Source: DASSQJ01 sp963773655
GTDB taxonomy: Bacteria; Actinomycetota; Actinomycetes; Actinomycetales; Dermatophilaceae
DNA length: 64,000 nucleotides
NCBI GenBank assembly: GCA_963773655.1
Contig: CAVZBX010000005.1
Coordinates: forward strand, 434,001-498,000
Direction: 5' to 3'
Shown here: in pieces, positions 42,242-51,539 of the stretch
Numbering within the stretch: the stretch's first letter is position 1
Layout of the letters: each line of letters begins with the position of its first letter
Made by a program: the position numbers and the translations under genes
The notes under the pieces: model-generated
Told to the model about the DNA's origin: nothing
Database searches by the model: none
The model's input: only the letters and a program-made list of their open reading frames with translations

Positions 42242-43586
42242 CGGTCTCCACCGGTCCGGGCAGGGCGGCCTCGAGGGCGGGGACGACGTGCTCGGCGTCT
42301 CCGACGACGACCACGCTCCACTCCCCGGTCGCGGTGCGGCGGTAGGCCTGGTCGAGGTCCTCCCGGGTGAGCGTGGTGACCGCACGCAGGTTCTGCGTGG
42401 TGAAGTCGACCGGAAGCCGCTCCATGGCGAGCCCGGCACTCTCGTCGGCGACCGCGTCGGCCGTGGCGTACCGGCCGGGTGCGGTGCGGGCCACGAAGTC
42501 GGTGCCCGAGCGCAGCTCGTCGTCGGTGAACCCGTCGCGGGCGCCGTCCAGGATGCCGAGCAGCAGGTCGGTGGCCTCGGCGGTGACCTCCGAGCGCACC
42601 GAGCCCTGGGCGACGAAGGTGCCCCCCGCCACGCGGGGGCGGAAGCTGGTGCGGATGCCGTAGGTGTATCCCTTCTCCTCGCGGAGCACCGCGTCGACGC
42701 GGGCGGTCGGCGACCCACCGAGGACGAACGAGATCACCGGGTGCGGCGCCCAGCCGTGCGGCGTGGACCGGTCCGGCCCGGGGCACCCCACCGAGATCTC
42801 GCTCTGCACCGCGCCCGGGCGGTCGACGACGACGGTCCGCACCCGGTCGCTCGCGGGCCGGGGTGCGACCGGCCGGGGCGACGGCTCGTGGTCCGCGTTG
42901 GCCCAGCGGCCCAGGGTGGCGTCGAGGGCGTGGAGGGCGCCGGCGGGGTCCCCTGAGAGGTCTCCTGCCAGCACGACCGTGGCCCCCTGCGGGCCCACGC
43001 GCCGGTGGTGGAAGCCGACGACGTCCTCGCGGGTCAGCGCCCCGATCGTCTCCGGGGTGCCCGCCGCGGGGATGGCCGCGCGCTCCGCCGGGTCCCAGAG
43101 CGTGCGGGTGAGCTCACGCAGCGCCCGGTGCGCCGACGAGGCACGCTCCTGCTCGATCTCGGCCAGCCGGTTGCGGAGGATCCGGCGGACCTCCTCCTCG
43201 GGGAACACCGGCTCGGCGAGGGCCTGTGCCACGAGGGCCGACGCGGTGGCCAGGTGCGACTGCGGCACGTCCACGTCGACGAGCAGTCCGCCGTCGGACA
43301 CCCCGGCGCCGAGCGCCATCCCGTGCCGCTCCATGAGCTCGGCGAACTCGTCGGGGCCGTGCTGTGCGGTGCCCTCGTCGAGCAGACGGGCGGTCATCGC
43401 CGCCACGCCCTCGCGGCCGGCCGGCTCCACCGCGAGCGCGAGCGGCACCACCACGCGCAGCGACAGGACGTACTGACCCGGGACGTCGTGGAGCAGCACC
43501 CGAACGCCGTTGCCGAGGACGTCCTCGGTGGGCGGCGGGAACGTCCACGGGCGGGGCGGCCCCACGGCCGGGCGGGCCGGGCTCAT
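42231..43586 (-). CDS. M16 family peptidase-like protein, inactive partner
   Basis: 451 residues with two M16 domains. The HxxEH zinc motif is replaced by ARLLDEGTA, so it cannot bind zinc. The glycine-rich and Arg/Tyr substrate-positioning segments are kept (GYTYGIRTSFRP). In two-subunit M16B enzymes this partner completes the chamber. The ATG overlaps the stop of the active subunit (ATGA), and the ogt start overlaps its own stop. Confidence 0.88.
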   Translation of the reverse strand: MSPARPAVGPPRPWTFPPPTEDVLGNGVRVLLHDVPGQYVLSLRVVVPLALAVEPAGREGVAAMTARLLDEGTAQHGPDEFAELMERHGMALGAGVSDGGLLVDVDVPQSHLATASALVAQALAEPVFPEEEVRRILRNRLAEIEQERASSAHRALRELTRTLWDPAERAAIPAAGTPETIGALTREDVVGFHHRRVGPQGATVVLAGDLSGDPAGALHALDATLGRWANADHEPSPRPVAPRPASDRVRTVVVDRPGAVQSEISVGCPGPDRSTPHGWAPHPVISFVLGGSPTARVDAVLREEKGYTYGIRTSFRPRVAGGTFVAQGSVRSEVTAEATDLLLGILDGARDGFTDDELRSGTDFVARTAPGRYATADAVADESAGLAMERLPVDFTTQNLRAVTTLTREDLDQAYRRTATGEWSVVVVGDAEHVVPALEAALPGPVETVAR

Positions 43587-44923
43587 GCCGTCGCCTCCTC
43601 GGTGTCGGCAGCCTCGGGGGCGTACCGGCGCTGCTCGGCCGAGGCGACGGCGGCCTCGGGGTCGACGAGGAACGCGACGGTGGCACGGCTCTCCGGGCGC
43701 AGCCACCGCGCTGCTCCCTCGCGCACCCGGTCGGAGGTCACCGCCCGGATCCGGTCGAGCTGGGTGTTGACGCCGCCCGGGTCGTCGTGGAGCAGGGTGA
43801 AGCGGCTGATCAGGTCGGCGCGCTCCTCCTGGCTCGCGAGGGCGGAGAGCCAGGCGCGCTCGTCCTGGGCGAAGCAGGTCTCGAGCTCGACGTCGGTGGG
43901 CCCCTCCTCCGCGAGCCGCTCCAGCTCCTCGACGAGCGCCTCCTCGACGACGACCGGATCGGTGCCGGGAGCGACGTCGAGCACGACGAGCCCGAGCGAG
44001 GCCCCGTCGACGAAGCCCCACGACGAGGCGTGCACCCCGAGCGCGGTCTGCTCCCGGCGGACCAGGCGGCGGTTGAGGCGCGAGGTCGACAGCCCGGCGA
44101 GGCAGTCGACGGCCAGGGAGGTGGCGAGGAAGTCGTCGGTCTCGTCCACGGGGAGGCGGAAGGCCACGTGCAGCCGGTCGTTGGGCACCTGCCGCCGCCG
44201 CTCCACGCGCACTGGTGGGTCCAGCGGCTCCAGCTGGGCCAGCAGGGGCCGCGCCGGCTCGGCGCTGGCCTCGAGGCCTCCGAAGTAGCGCTCGACGAGG
44301 CCGAGGCCCTCCTCCGGCCCGACGTCGCCGCAGAGCGTGAGCACGGTGTTGTCCGGGGCGTAGAAGCGGCGGAAGAACTCGTGCACGTCGTCGAGGCTCG
44401 CGGCGTCGAGGTCGTCCATCGACCCGATCGTCGGGTGCTGGTAGGGGTGGCCGTCGGGGAAGACCGCCGCGTACACGTCGATGAGCGCGGTGCCGTACGG
44501 CTGGTTGTCGTACCGCTGGCGCTTCTCCTCCTTGACGACGTCGCGCTGGTTGTCGAGGTTCTGCTGGGTCACGGCGTCGAGGAGGTGGCCGTGGCGGTCG
44601 GCCTCGAGCCACAGCGCCAGCTCGAGGGCTCCCGTGGGCACGGTCTCGAAGTAGTTCGTGCGGTCGAACCACGTCGTCGCGTTGAGCCGCCCGCCCTGCG
44701 CCATCAGCGCCTCGAAGTGCTCGCCGCTGCGCACCGAGCGGGAGCCCTGGAACATCAGGTGCTCGAACAGGTGCGCGAAGCCGGTGCGGCCGGGCGACTC
44801 GTGCCGCGACCCCACACCGACCCAGAGGTTGACCGTGACGTTCGGGACGGTGTGGTCCGGCGAGACGACCACCCGCAGCCCGTTGGGCAGGGTCCGGCGG
44901 TGGAGGGGGTAGTCCAACGGCAT
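43583..44923 (-). CDS. M16 family zinc peptidase, catalytic subunit
   Basis: 446 residues. The inverted zinc motif HLFEH (His51, Glu54, His55) is followed by the downstream Glu region VVKEEKRQRYDN. The C-terminal domain is inactive as usual. It resembles mitochondrial processing peptidase beta and bacterial PqqL/YmxG-type M16B enzymes and would degrade peptides with the adjacent inactive subunit. The ATG at 44923 is chosen over GTG 44932 because a TANNNT box lies seven bases upstream and the GTG falls within that box. Confidence 0.9.
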   Translation of the reverse strand: MPLDYPLHRRTLPNGLRVVVSPDHTVPNVTVNLWVGVGSRHESPGRTGFAHLFEHLMFQGSRSVRSGEHFEALMAQGGRLNATTWFDRTNYFETVPTGALELALWLEADRHGHLLDAVTQQNLDNQRDVVKEEKRQRYDNQPYGTALIDVYAAVFPDGHPYQHPTIGSMDDLDAASLDDVHEFFRRFYAPDNTVLTLCGDVGPEEGLGLVERYFGGLEASAEPARPLLAQLEPLDPPVRVERRRQVPNDRLHVAFRLPVDETDDFLATSLAVDCLAGLSTSRLNRRLVRREQTALGVHASSWGFVDGASLGLVVLDVAPGTDPVVVEEALVEELERLAEEGPTDVELETCFAQDERAWLSALASQEERADLISRFTLLHDDPGGVNTQLDRIRAVTSDRVREGAARWLRPESRATVAFLVDPEAAVASAEQRRYAPEAADTEEATA

Positions 44924-44930
44924 GCCGGTC

Positions 44931-44936
44931 ACCCTA
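44931..44936 (-). promoter_or_regulatory. Leaderless -10 box of the M16 operon
   Basis: TAGGGT on the minus strand ends seven bases before the ATG at 44923. No Shine-Dalgarno is present. Confidence 0.6.
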
Positions 44937-44959
44937 CGGGTGCCCCGCTCCGGGCGCTC

Positions 44960-46300
44960 CTACTCCAGCTGCCGCAGGTCCTCCCCCGCCCGCTCGATGG
45001 CGCGCCGGGCGAAGACCTGCTGCTCGGTGGCGACGCGCTCGGTGCGCCCACGCCCGAGGAAGCTGATCGCCCAGTGCAGCAGCGTCGTGACCCGCTGCTT
45101 GAACCCGATGATGTAGACGAGGTGGACGCCGAGCCAGAGCAGCCAGGCGAGGAACCCCGAGAAGCGGAGACGGCCGATCGACGCGACGGCGCTGAACCGC
45201 GAGATGGTCGCCATCGACCCCTTGTCGACGTAGTGGAAGGGGGCCTGGGGCTGCGTGCCGTCGAGGCGGTTGCCGATCTCCTTCGCGGCGTAGCGGGCGC
45301 CCTGGATGGCGACCTGGGCCACGCCGGGGAGGTCGTCGAGGGTCATCATGTCGCCGACGACGAACACCTCGGGGTGGCCGGGGAGGGTGAGGTCGGGGCG
45401 CACGCGCACCCGGCCGGCCCGGTCGGTCTCGGCCCCGGTCTGGTCGGCCAGCTGCTGGGCGAGCGGGCTGGCCTGGACCCCGGCGGCCCACACCTTGGTC
45501 AGCGCCTCGATGCGCTCGGAGCCGCCCCCGTGCTGCAGCACGACGCCGGACTCGTCGACGTCGGTGACCATGGTCTCGAGCCGGATCTCGACGCCCATCT
45601 CCTCCAGGCGCTTCCTCGCGGCTCCGCCGAGACGCTCCCCGAAGCCCGGCAGCACCGCACCCAGTCCGTCGACGAGGAGGATGCGCGCGCCTCGCGGGTC
45701 GATGCGACGGAAGTCGTGCTTGAGCGTGCGGTTGGCCAGCTCGGCGATCTGCCCCGCCATCTCGACGCCCGTGGGACCGGCTCCGACGACGACGAAGGTC
45801 AGGGCCCGTCGGGCCTCCTCGTCGGTCTCGGCGAGCTCGGCGAGCTCGAATGCCCCGAAGATCCGGCCACGCAGCTCCAGCGCGTCGTCGACCGACTTCA
45901 TGCCCGGGGCGTGCTCGGCGAACTCGTCGTTGCCGAAGTAGGACTGCCCCGAGCCGGCCGCGACCAGGAGGCTGTCGTACGGCGTGACGGTCTCCCGGCC
46001 GAGGAGCACGGAGGTGACCGTGCGCCGCTCGAGGTCGATGCGGGTGACGTCGCCGAGGATGACCCGCGCGTTCTCCTGGCGGGCCAGCACCTCGCGGGTG
46101 CTGGGTGCGATCTCCCCCTCGGAGAGGATGCCGGTGGCGACCTGGTACAGCAGCGGCTGGAACAGGTGGTGCGCCGTGCGGGCGACGAGGGTGATCTCGA
46201 CGTCGTCACGCCCGGCGAGGGCCCGGGTGCCGAAGAGGCCGCCGAATCCGGAACCGATGACGACGACGCGGTGGGGCTGGGTCGGGTGGGTGGTGGTCAC
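44960..46300 (-). CDS. ndh: Type II NADH:quinone oxidoreductase
   Basis: 446 residues. Two Rossmann motifs are present: FAD-binding GSGFGGLFG (16-24) and NADH-binding GAGPTGVEMAGQIAEL (about 172-187). The C-terminal region has hydrophobic stretches (GFLAWLLWLGVHLVYIIGF) that attach it to the membrane. It passes electrons from NADH to menaquinone without pumping protons. The GTG start lacks a strong ribosome-binding site, so the exact start is less sure. The initiator tRNA and its terminator lie just upstream on the same strand. Confidence 0.92.
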   Translation of the reverse strand: MTTTHPTQPHRVVVIGSGFGGLFGTRALAGRDDVEITLVARTAHHLFQPLLYQVATGILSEGEIAPSTREVLARQENARVILGDVTRIDLERRTVTSVLLGRETVTPYDSLLVAAGSGQSYFGNDEFAEHAPGMKSVDDALELRGRIFGAFELAELAETDEEARRALTFVVVGAGPTGVEMAGQIAELANRTLKHDFRRIDPRGARILLVDGLGAVLPGFGERLGGAARKRLEEMGVEIRLETMVTDVDESGVVLQHGGGSERIEALTKVWAAGVQASPLAQQLADQTGAETDRAGRVRVRPDLTLPGHPEVFVVGDMMTLDDLPGVAQVAIQGARYAAKEIGNRLDGTQPQAPFHYVDKGSMATISRFSAVASIGRLRFSGFLAWLLWLGVHLVYIIGFKQRVTTLLHWAISFLGRGRTERVATEQQVFARRAIERAGEDLRQLE

Positions 46301-46390
46301 GTCGGGTCCAACGTGGGGACGACGCCCGATCATCCACGGCGGCTGCGGGGTGCCCGACCGCCCGCCGTGCCGTCGTCGCCCTCGGCACAC

Positions 46391-46428
46391 GAGAAGGTCC
46401 CGACCGGCGTGCCGGTCGGGACCTTCTC
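46391..46428 (-). terminator. Terminator after the initiator tRNA
   Basis: Perfect 18-bp stem (46391-46408 with 46411-46428) and a 2-nt loop, starting four bases beyond the tRNA 3' end. There is no U-tract. It separates the tRNA from ndh. Confidence 0.85.
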
Positions 46429-46431
46429 CCG

Positions 46432-46508
46432 TGGTAGCGGGGGCAGGATTTGAACCTGCGACCTCCGGGTTATGAGCCCGGCGAGCTACCGAGCTGCTCC
46501 ACCCCGCG
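46432..46508 (-). tRNA. Initiator tRNA-fMet (CAT)
   Basis: 77 nt including an encoded CCA end. The anticodon loop reads CTCATAA, and three consecutive G-C pairs close the anticodon stem (GGG/CCC). The first acceptor pair is a C1-U72 mismatch. The mismatch and the three G-C pairs are the hallmarks of initiator tRNA: formylation and P-site entry. The D-loop (AGCTCGGTAGCTCG) and T-loop (GGTTCAAATCC) are normal. Confidence 0.97.
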
Positions 46509-46551
46509 TCGAGTGAGTCACGGCCCGAAGGCCGCGCCCGGTGTGACCACG

Positions 46552-46581
46552 ACCCTACGCGACCACTCCCCGCCGGTCCAA
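46552..46581 (-). promoter_or_regulatory. Promoter of the initiator tRNA
   Basis: On the minus strand, -35 TTGGAC (46576-46581), 18-bp spacer and -10 TAGGGT (46552-46557). The leader before the mature tRNA would be about 35 nt. The rest of the 46509-46724 interval shows no further gene. Confidence 0.6.
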
Positions 46582-46724
46582 ATCGGGGCCGGACCGGTCG
46601 TTGTGAGGGGCCTCGACCGCTGAGAGGCCACTGAGACGGCGTGGCCTCCACCCGCGTTTCCCGTCGACGGGCGTGGGAACAGCCACAGTTCGCCAGGCCA
46701 CCACTCGCCAGCAGGGAAGATCGG

Positions 46725-48056
46725 ATGACGACGACGGACACGGCACTGCCCACCACCGCTCTCGCGGACCACCGCCGAACGAGGGCCGACCAACGGAGAC
46801 GGACCACCGCGGTCGTCGGACTGGGCTACGTCGGACTGCCGACGGCACTGTCCCTGCTGGACGCCGGCGTACCGGTCATCGGCCTGGACGCGTCCGCGGG
46901 TCGGCTGGAGGAGATCCGTGCGGGCCTCGTCGACCTGCTACCGGCGGACCTGAACCGGCTCGGGGGTCATCTCGGGTCGGAGCTCTGGGAGCTGACCTCC
47001 GACCCCGGGCGCCTGGACGCCGCCGACGACATCGTCGTGTGCGTACCCACGCCGGTCGGGCGGAACCTCGTGCCCGACCTCGAACCCCTCACCGCCGCCT
47101 GCCGTACCGTGGTGGCGGCTGCGCGGCCGGGACAGACCATCGTGCTCACGTCGACGACGTACGTCGGATGCACCCGCGACCTGCTGGAGCGCCCGCTGCG
47201 GGAGCGCGGGCTGCGTCCGGGAGTCGACGTCCACATCGCGTTCAGCCCCGAGCGGATCGACCCCGGCGTCGCCGAGCACTCACCGACGACCACCCCGCGC
47301 GTCGTCGGCGGGCTCACGCCCCGGTGCCTCGACCGCGCCATGGCGGCGCTGGCCGTCACGTGCCCAGCGCTCCACCCGGTCAGCTCACCCGAGACCGCTG
47401 AGCTCACCAAGCTGCTCGAGAACTGTTTCCGAGCCGTCAACATCGCCCTCGCCAACGAGTTCGCCGACGTCGCCGGCCACCTCGGACTCTCCGCCGCGGA
47501 GGTGGTCGACGCGGCCGCGACCAAGCCCTACGGCTATCTGCCCTTCATGCCCGGGCCCGGGGTGGGCGGGCACTGCATCCCGACCGACCCGCACTACCTG
47601 CTCTGGCAGCTGCGGGGCGAGCGCGTCGCTGCGCCGCTCCTCGACGCCGCCATGAGCGCCATCGCGCTCCGGCCGCGCAGGGTGCTCACCCGGGTCCGCG
47701 AGGAGCTCGCGCGCGGTGGCCACGCCCTGGCGGGCTCGCACGTTCACGTCGTCGGCGCGGCGTACAAGCCCGGCGTCGCCGACGTCCGGGAGTCCCCCGC
47801 GACGGAGGTCATGGAGGAGTGCCTGAACGAGGGGGCGACGGTGAGCTACTCCGACCCCCTGGTGCCGGAGCTGCGCCTGCGTGACGGACGGACGCTCACG
47901 TCGACGACGCCGGAGGAGGGTGGCGCCGCCGACGCCGACCTCGTCCTGGTCCACACCCGGCACCCGGGTGAGGACCTGCGGTGGCTCGCCACCCACCCGA
48001 TGGTCCTGGACGCCACCTACCGCCTCGATGAGGTCCCCCACCATGCGGTCGTCTGA
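46725..48056 (+). CDS. UDP-sugar 6-dehydrogenase (UDP-glucose/UDP-ManNAc type)
   Basis: 443 residues. The NAD motif GLGYVGLP (32-39), the central domain with SPETAELTKLLENCFRAVNI, and the catalytic Cys284 in GGHCIPTDP are present. It oxidises C6 of a nucleotide sugar to a uronic acid using two NAD. The GGHCIP form is seen in both WecC-type UDP-ManNAc and UDP-glucose enzymes, so the sugar is not settled. The N-terminus has about 25 extra polar residues. GGGAAG lies five bases before the ATG. It precedes the GT2 synthase by 147 bp and would supply a charged precursor. Confidence 0.88.
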   Translation: MTTTDTALPTTALADHRRTRADQRRRTTAVVGLGYVGLPTALSLLDAGVPVIGLDASAGRLEEIRAGLVDLLPADLNRLGGHLGSELWELTSDPGRLDAADDIVVCVPTPVGRNLVPDLEPLTAACRTVVAAARPGQTIVLTSTTYVGCTRDLLERPLRERGLRPGVDVHIAFSPERIDPGVAEHSPTTTPRVVGGLTPRCLDRAMAALAVTCPALHPVSSPETAELTKLLENCFRAVNIALANEFADVAGHLGLSAAEVVDAAATKPYGYLPFMPGPGVGGHCIPTDPHYLLWQLRGERVAAPLLDAAMSAIALRPRRVLTRVREELARGGHALAGSHVHVVGAAYKPGVADVRESPATEVMEECLNEGATVSYSDPLVPELRLRDGRTLTSTTPEEGGAADADLVLVHTRHPGEDLRWLATHPMVLDATYRLDEVPHHAVV

Positions 48057-48203
48057 ACAGGGGGGGCCGCCCCGGGCTCGCCGGTTCGGGACCGTCGCGA
48101 GGCCGACGCGACGGGACCGCCGACGGCCGGCCGGGGCACACCCTCCACCCTCCACGGACTCCGAGAGGCGGCCTCGTGCGGGCACGTTTGCGCCCACGGG
48201 GCA

Positions 48204-49787
48204 GTGGGCAGCACTCTGGCCGTGCCCCGAACCAGCGTCGTGACCTCCGCCCCACACGGGTCGCCCCCGGCCCCTGTTCGGCCACCGTCCGCCGCCGCGA
48301 CCGATGCCGGCCGACGTGCCACCGTCGCGCTCCCCGAACCCGTGGCGGCCCTGCCCCCGGTGGGTTCCGCCGCCCGGACGGACGGCCGGACGTCACGGGA
48401 GAGCTCCCTGGACCGGCTCGAGCCGGGCGTCCGTCGGGGCGTGCGCCGGCTGCTCGTCCTGCTCGCCCTGGTCCCGCTGGTGGCCCTGCTCGCCCGCGTC
48501 ACCCCCCGCTTCCTCGACGACCCGGTGCTGCTGGGGTACGGGATGAGCGTCCTCACCACGACGATCATCATCTTCTACCTGGCCTACACCCGCTACGAGG
48601 ACCCGTCCGACCCGCGGTTCAGCCGGGTGCCGGACGAGGCCGGGGGCCGACCGCTGCCGGAGGTGCCCTCGGTGTCGCTCCTCGTCGCCGTCAAGGACGA
48701 GCGGGACGTCATCGAGCGCTGCGTCCGTTCGATGGTGCGGTCCGACCATCCCGACCTGCAGGTGGTGGTGGTCGACGACGCCTCGACCGACGGCACCGCG
48801 GAGCACCTGGCGGCCCTCGCCGAGGAGCTGCCCTTCACGCTGGTCCGGCTCGAGCACAACGTCGGCAAGAAGCACGCGCTCGTGCAGGGTGCCGAGCAGG
48901 CGACCGGTGAGGTCATCGCCTTCACCGACTCCGACTGCGTCCTGGCCCCCGACGCCGTGCGCCGGTGCGTCGCGGCGCTCGTGGCGCACCCGGGGCTCGG
49001 CGCGGTCTCCGGCCACGCGCGCGCGCTCAACGCGGACGCCAGCCTGCTCAGCAGGGTGCAGGACACCTGGTACGAGGGCTCCTTCCGCGTCACCAAGGCG
49101 GCCGAGTCGGTGTTCGGGTCGGTCACCTGCGTGTCCGGGCCGCTGGCGGTGTTCCGCCGGGACGCCATCTGGAACTACCTGCCCGCGTGGGCCGAGGACC
49201 GGTTCCTCGGTGGCGAGTTCCGGTTCGCCACGGACCGGCAGCTCACCGGCTACGTCCTGGGCCAGGCGTGGGTGGGCACGGAGCTGAAGGAGGCGCACCG
49301 CGGCTCCCCGTTCGTCGAGGGCGTCGACCACCCGCCACGGCGCTGGCGGGTGGGGTACGTCCGCTCCGCCAGGGTCTGGACCGTCGTGCCGGAGGGAGCA
49401 CGCGCCTTCCTCAGGCAGCAGGTGCGCTGGAAGAAGAGCTTCGTGCGCAACCTCTTCTTCACCGGGCGGTTCATCTGGCGCCGGGGCCCCGGGCCCGCGT
49501 TCCTCTACTACGGCCACGCCCTGTGGGTTCTCGCCGCACCCGTGATGGCGGTCCGGCACCTCGTCTGGGCCCCGCTCGACGGGGCCTGGATGCTGACGGC
49601 GCTCTACCTGGGCGGAGTGCTCGTCAAGGGCTCGGCCTGGGGCCTGGCCTACCTCGTGGACCATCCCGGGTCGATCCGGTGGCGGTACCGCCCCCTGATG
49701 AGCCTGCTCTCGTCGGTCGTCCTCAGCTGGCTGCTGGTCTACTCGCTGGCGACGATCCGCCGCGGTGTCTGGGCGAGGCAGACGTGA
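48204..49787 (+). CDS. Processive family 2 glycosyltransferase (polysaccharide synthase)
   Basis: 527 residues. A Pro/Ala-rich N-terminal stretch is followed by two helices (about 80-98 and 110-128), a GT-A domain with VVVDDAST, FTDSDC and the acceptor-loop ED, the QQVRWKKS (QxxRW) processivity motif, and 3-4 C-terminal helices. The layout matches hyaluronan/chitin/PgaC-type synthases that polymerise and export a chain through their own membrane pore. The GTG at 48204 is provisional; GTG 48222 and 48240 are alternatives. It is coupled to the 37-residue gene by a GTGA overlap. Confidence 0.88.
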   Translation: MGSTLAVPRTSVVTSAPHGSPPAPVRPPSAAATDAGRRATVALPEPVAALPPVGSAARTDGRTSRESSLDRLEPGVRRGVRRLLVLLALVPLVALLARVTPRFLDDPVLLGYGMSVLTTTIIIFYLAYTRYEDPSDPRFSRVPDEAGGRPLPEVPSVSLLVAVKDERDVIERCVRSMVRSDHPDLQVVVVDDASTDGTAEHLAALAEELPFTLVRLEHNVGKKHALVQGAEQATGEVIAFTDSDCVLAPDAVRRCVAALVAHPGLGAVSGHARALNADASLLSRVQDTWYEGSFRVTKAAESVFGSVTCVSGPLAVFRRDAIWNYLPAWAEDRFLGGEFRFATDRQLTGYVLGQAWVGTELKEAHRGSPFVEGVDHPPRRWRVGYVRSARVWTVVPEGARAFLRQQVRWKKSFVRNLFFTGRFIWRRGPGPAFLYYGHALWVLAAPVMAVRHLVWAPLDGAWMLTALYLGGVLVKGSAWGLAYLVDHPGSIRWRYRPLMSLLSSVVLSWLLVYSLATIRRGVWARQT

Positions 49788-49897
49788 GCGGCCCCCTCAT
49801 CCGACGGGGAGCAGCCTCGCGGGTCGTGGGCGCCGTGCTCGCCCTCGCCCTGGTCCTGCTCTACCTCTTCGTGCTCAGCCGGGGTGCGTGGCCGTGA
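49784..49897 (+). CDS. 37-residue single-span membrane protein in the polysaccharide cassette
   Basis: A short basic N-terminus (MSGPLIRRGAASR) is followed by one strong membrane helix (VVGAVLALALVLLYLFVL) and a five-residue tail. The GTG overlaps the synthase stop, with GAGG five bases upstream, and its own stop overlaps the deacetylase start, so translation is coupled on both sides. Its position between the synthase and deacetylase genes recalls PgaD/IcaD, the small membrane partners of poly-GlcNAc synthases, though no homology can be shown at this size. Confidence 0.65.
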   Translation: MSGPLIRRGAASRVVGAVLALALVLLYLFVLSRGAWP

Positions 49898-51528
49898 GCG
49901 GCGCGGACCGAGTGCGCCGCGGTGCACCTGCGGCGGAGGAGCACCGCACGCGCGCCCTGGCGCTGCTGCCCGAGCTGGCCGACCGACCGGTACCCCACCG
50001 CCGGGCACACCACCGGCTGGCCGCGGTGCTCGCCGGGGTCCTCTCGGTGGCGCTGGTCGGGGCGATCTTCGCCGGCTTCTGGGGGTACCTGTGGTGGCAA
50101 CGCGAGGTCGGGCCGCAGCAGACCGTCGAGGTCTCGTCCCTCGCGGGTGACGACCTCGCGGTCTTCAGGGCCTCCGCCGCAGCCGCCGCCGCCGCACCGC
50201 CCGGCACGGGGACAGCCCCGGTCGTGCTCACGTACCACGACATCGCTCCCCGGGGGAGCAGCGACTACGTGGTCTCCCCCGGACAGTTCGCCGCCCAGAT
50301 GGCGATGCTGGACGAGGCGGGCTACCACAGCCTGACCGCCGCGGAGTTCCTCCGCTACCAGCGCACGGGCGAGGTGGCGCCGCGATCGGTGCTCATCACC
50401 TTCGACGACGGCACGAGGGGCCTGTGGACCTACGCCGACGCCGTGCTCCAGCGCCACGGCTTCACCGCGGTCGCCTTCCTCATCACCGGCTCCGTGGGCG
50501 AGCACGAGCCCTACTACCTCACCTGGCCCCAGATCGACCGGATGGCGGCGAGCGGGCGCTGGTCGTTCGGGTCGCACACGGACGCGCTCCACACGCGAGT
50601 GCGGTCCTCGGAGGGCTCCCGCGTCCCCGCACTCATCACCCGACCCGCGGGCGAGAGCGGACCCGGCAGCCTCGACGAGTTCCGGAGCGACGTCCGGACG
50701 GACCTCCAGCGGTCGCTGCGCGAGTTCTCCGAGCACGGCCTCCCCCGGCCCCAGCTCTTCGCCTGGCCGTTCTCCGGGATCGCCGGTCGGCAGCCCGACC
50801 CCGCAGCGGCCGCCGCCGCCGAGGAGGAGGTCGGACGGCTCTTCCGCGTTGCCTTCGTCAACGTCTTCCGGCCCCGCCCCGCGACACCGGACGATGTCCG
50901 CAGCGGTCGGGTGCAGCGGCTCGAGGTCGATTCCGGCGACACGGCGCGCGGTGTGTTCGAGCGGATGCAGGACATGGTCACCCTGCCCGTGGGGGACCTC
51001 CGCCCCGTGGCCGACGACCCCACGTGGCTGGAACCGGGCGGCCACCCCGCACCGCTCGACGAGGATCGACGCACCACCGGTGTCGTGGTTCCCGAGGCAC
51101 GCTCGGTGACCTACCTGCGTGCCCACTGGGCTCCGCAGCGAACGAGCGAGTGGCGGCGCTACCGGCTGACCGGGACCCTCCACCCGGCCGCCGGCGGCGG
51201 CATCGTCGGGGTCCTCCTGCGGGTCGGGGACCGCCGTTCGGAGGTCACCGTCCAGCTCTCCGCCCGCGAGGCCGTCGTCCGCAAGGGCTCGCGCACCGTG
51301 GCCAGTCGCGTCTTCTCCGACACCGGGGACGTGCGCCCGGCCCACACCGTCGACGTCGTGGTCGACTCGGACGTCACCCGGGTGTCCCTCGACGGGAAGC
51401 CGCTGGCCGAGGTGCAGGTCGCGGACGGCAGCCGGGCCCGAGGCGGCATCGGCGTCGTCTTCGGCCGGGACGACCCGCAGGACCGCTGGGGGCGCATCCG
51501 CGACCTGCGCGTCCAGCCCGTCCGGTGA
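49894..51528 (+). CDS. Membrane-anchored polysaccharide deacetylase with C-terminal lectin-like domain
   Basis: 544 residues. A cytoplasmic N-terminus (1-45) and one helix (about 45-68) place the rest outside the cell. The NodB-type domain has VVLTYHDI, ITFDDG (near 168) and GSHTDALH (near 227), the H-x4-H form seen in PgaB-type deacetylases. After a spacer, residues from about 400 form a beta-rich, probably concanavalin-like module ending RIRDLRVQPVR. It would remove acetyl or other acyl groups from the polymer made by the GT2 synthase. The GTG overlaps the 37-residue gene's stop. Confidence 0.85.
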   Translation: MSGADRVRRGAPAAEEHRTRALALLPELADRPVPHRRAHHRLAAVLAGVLSVALVGAIFAGFWGYLWWQREVGPQQTVEVSSLAGDDLAVFRASAAAAAAAPPGTGTAPVVLTYHDIAPRGSSDYVVSPGQFAAQMAMLDEAGYHSLTAAEFLRYQRTGEVAPRSVLITFDDGTRGLWTYADAVLQRHGFTAVAFLITGSVGEHEPYYLTWPQIDRMAASGRWSFGSHTDALHTRVRSSEGSRVPALITRPAGESGPGSLDEFRSDVRTDLQRSLREFSEHGLPRPQLFAWPFSGIAGRQPDPAAAAAAEEEVGRLFRVAFVNVFRPRPATPDDVRSGRVQRLEVDSGDTARGVFERMQDMVTLPVGDLRPVADDPTWLEPGGHPAPLDEDRRTTGVVVPEARSVTYLRAHWAPQRTSEWRRYRLTGTLHPAAGGGIVGVLLRVGDRRSEVTVQLSAREAVVRKGSRTVASRVFSDTGDVRPAHTVDVVVDSDVTRVSLDGKPLAEVQVADGSRARGGIGVVFGRDDPQDRWGRIRDLRVQPVR

Positions 51529-51539
51529 GGTGCCGACCC

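Noticed and set aside
43364..46453. Long plus-strand frame opposite the M16 and ndh genes
   Set aside because: It runs antisense through three well-identified genes with no recognisable domain; a GC-driven shadow frame.
46432..46508. C1-U72 mismatch at the end of the tRNA acceptor stem
   Set aside because: A mismatch at this position is the rule for initiator tRNAs and I recall C-U in actinobacteria.
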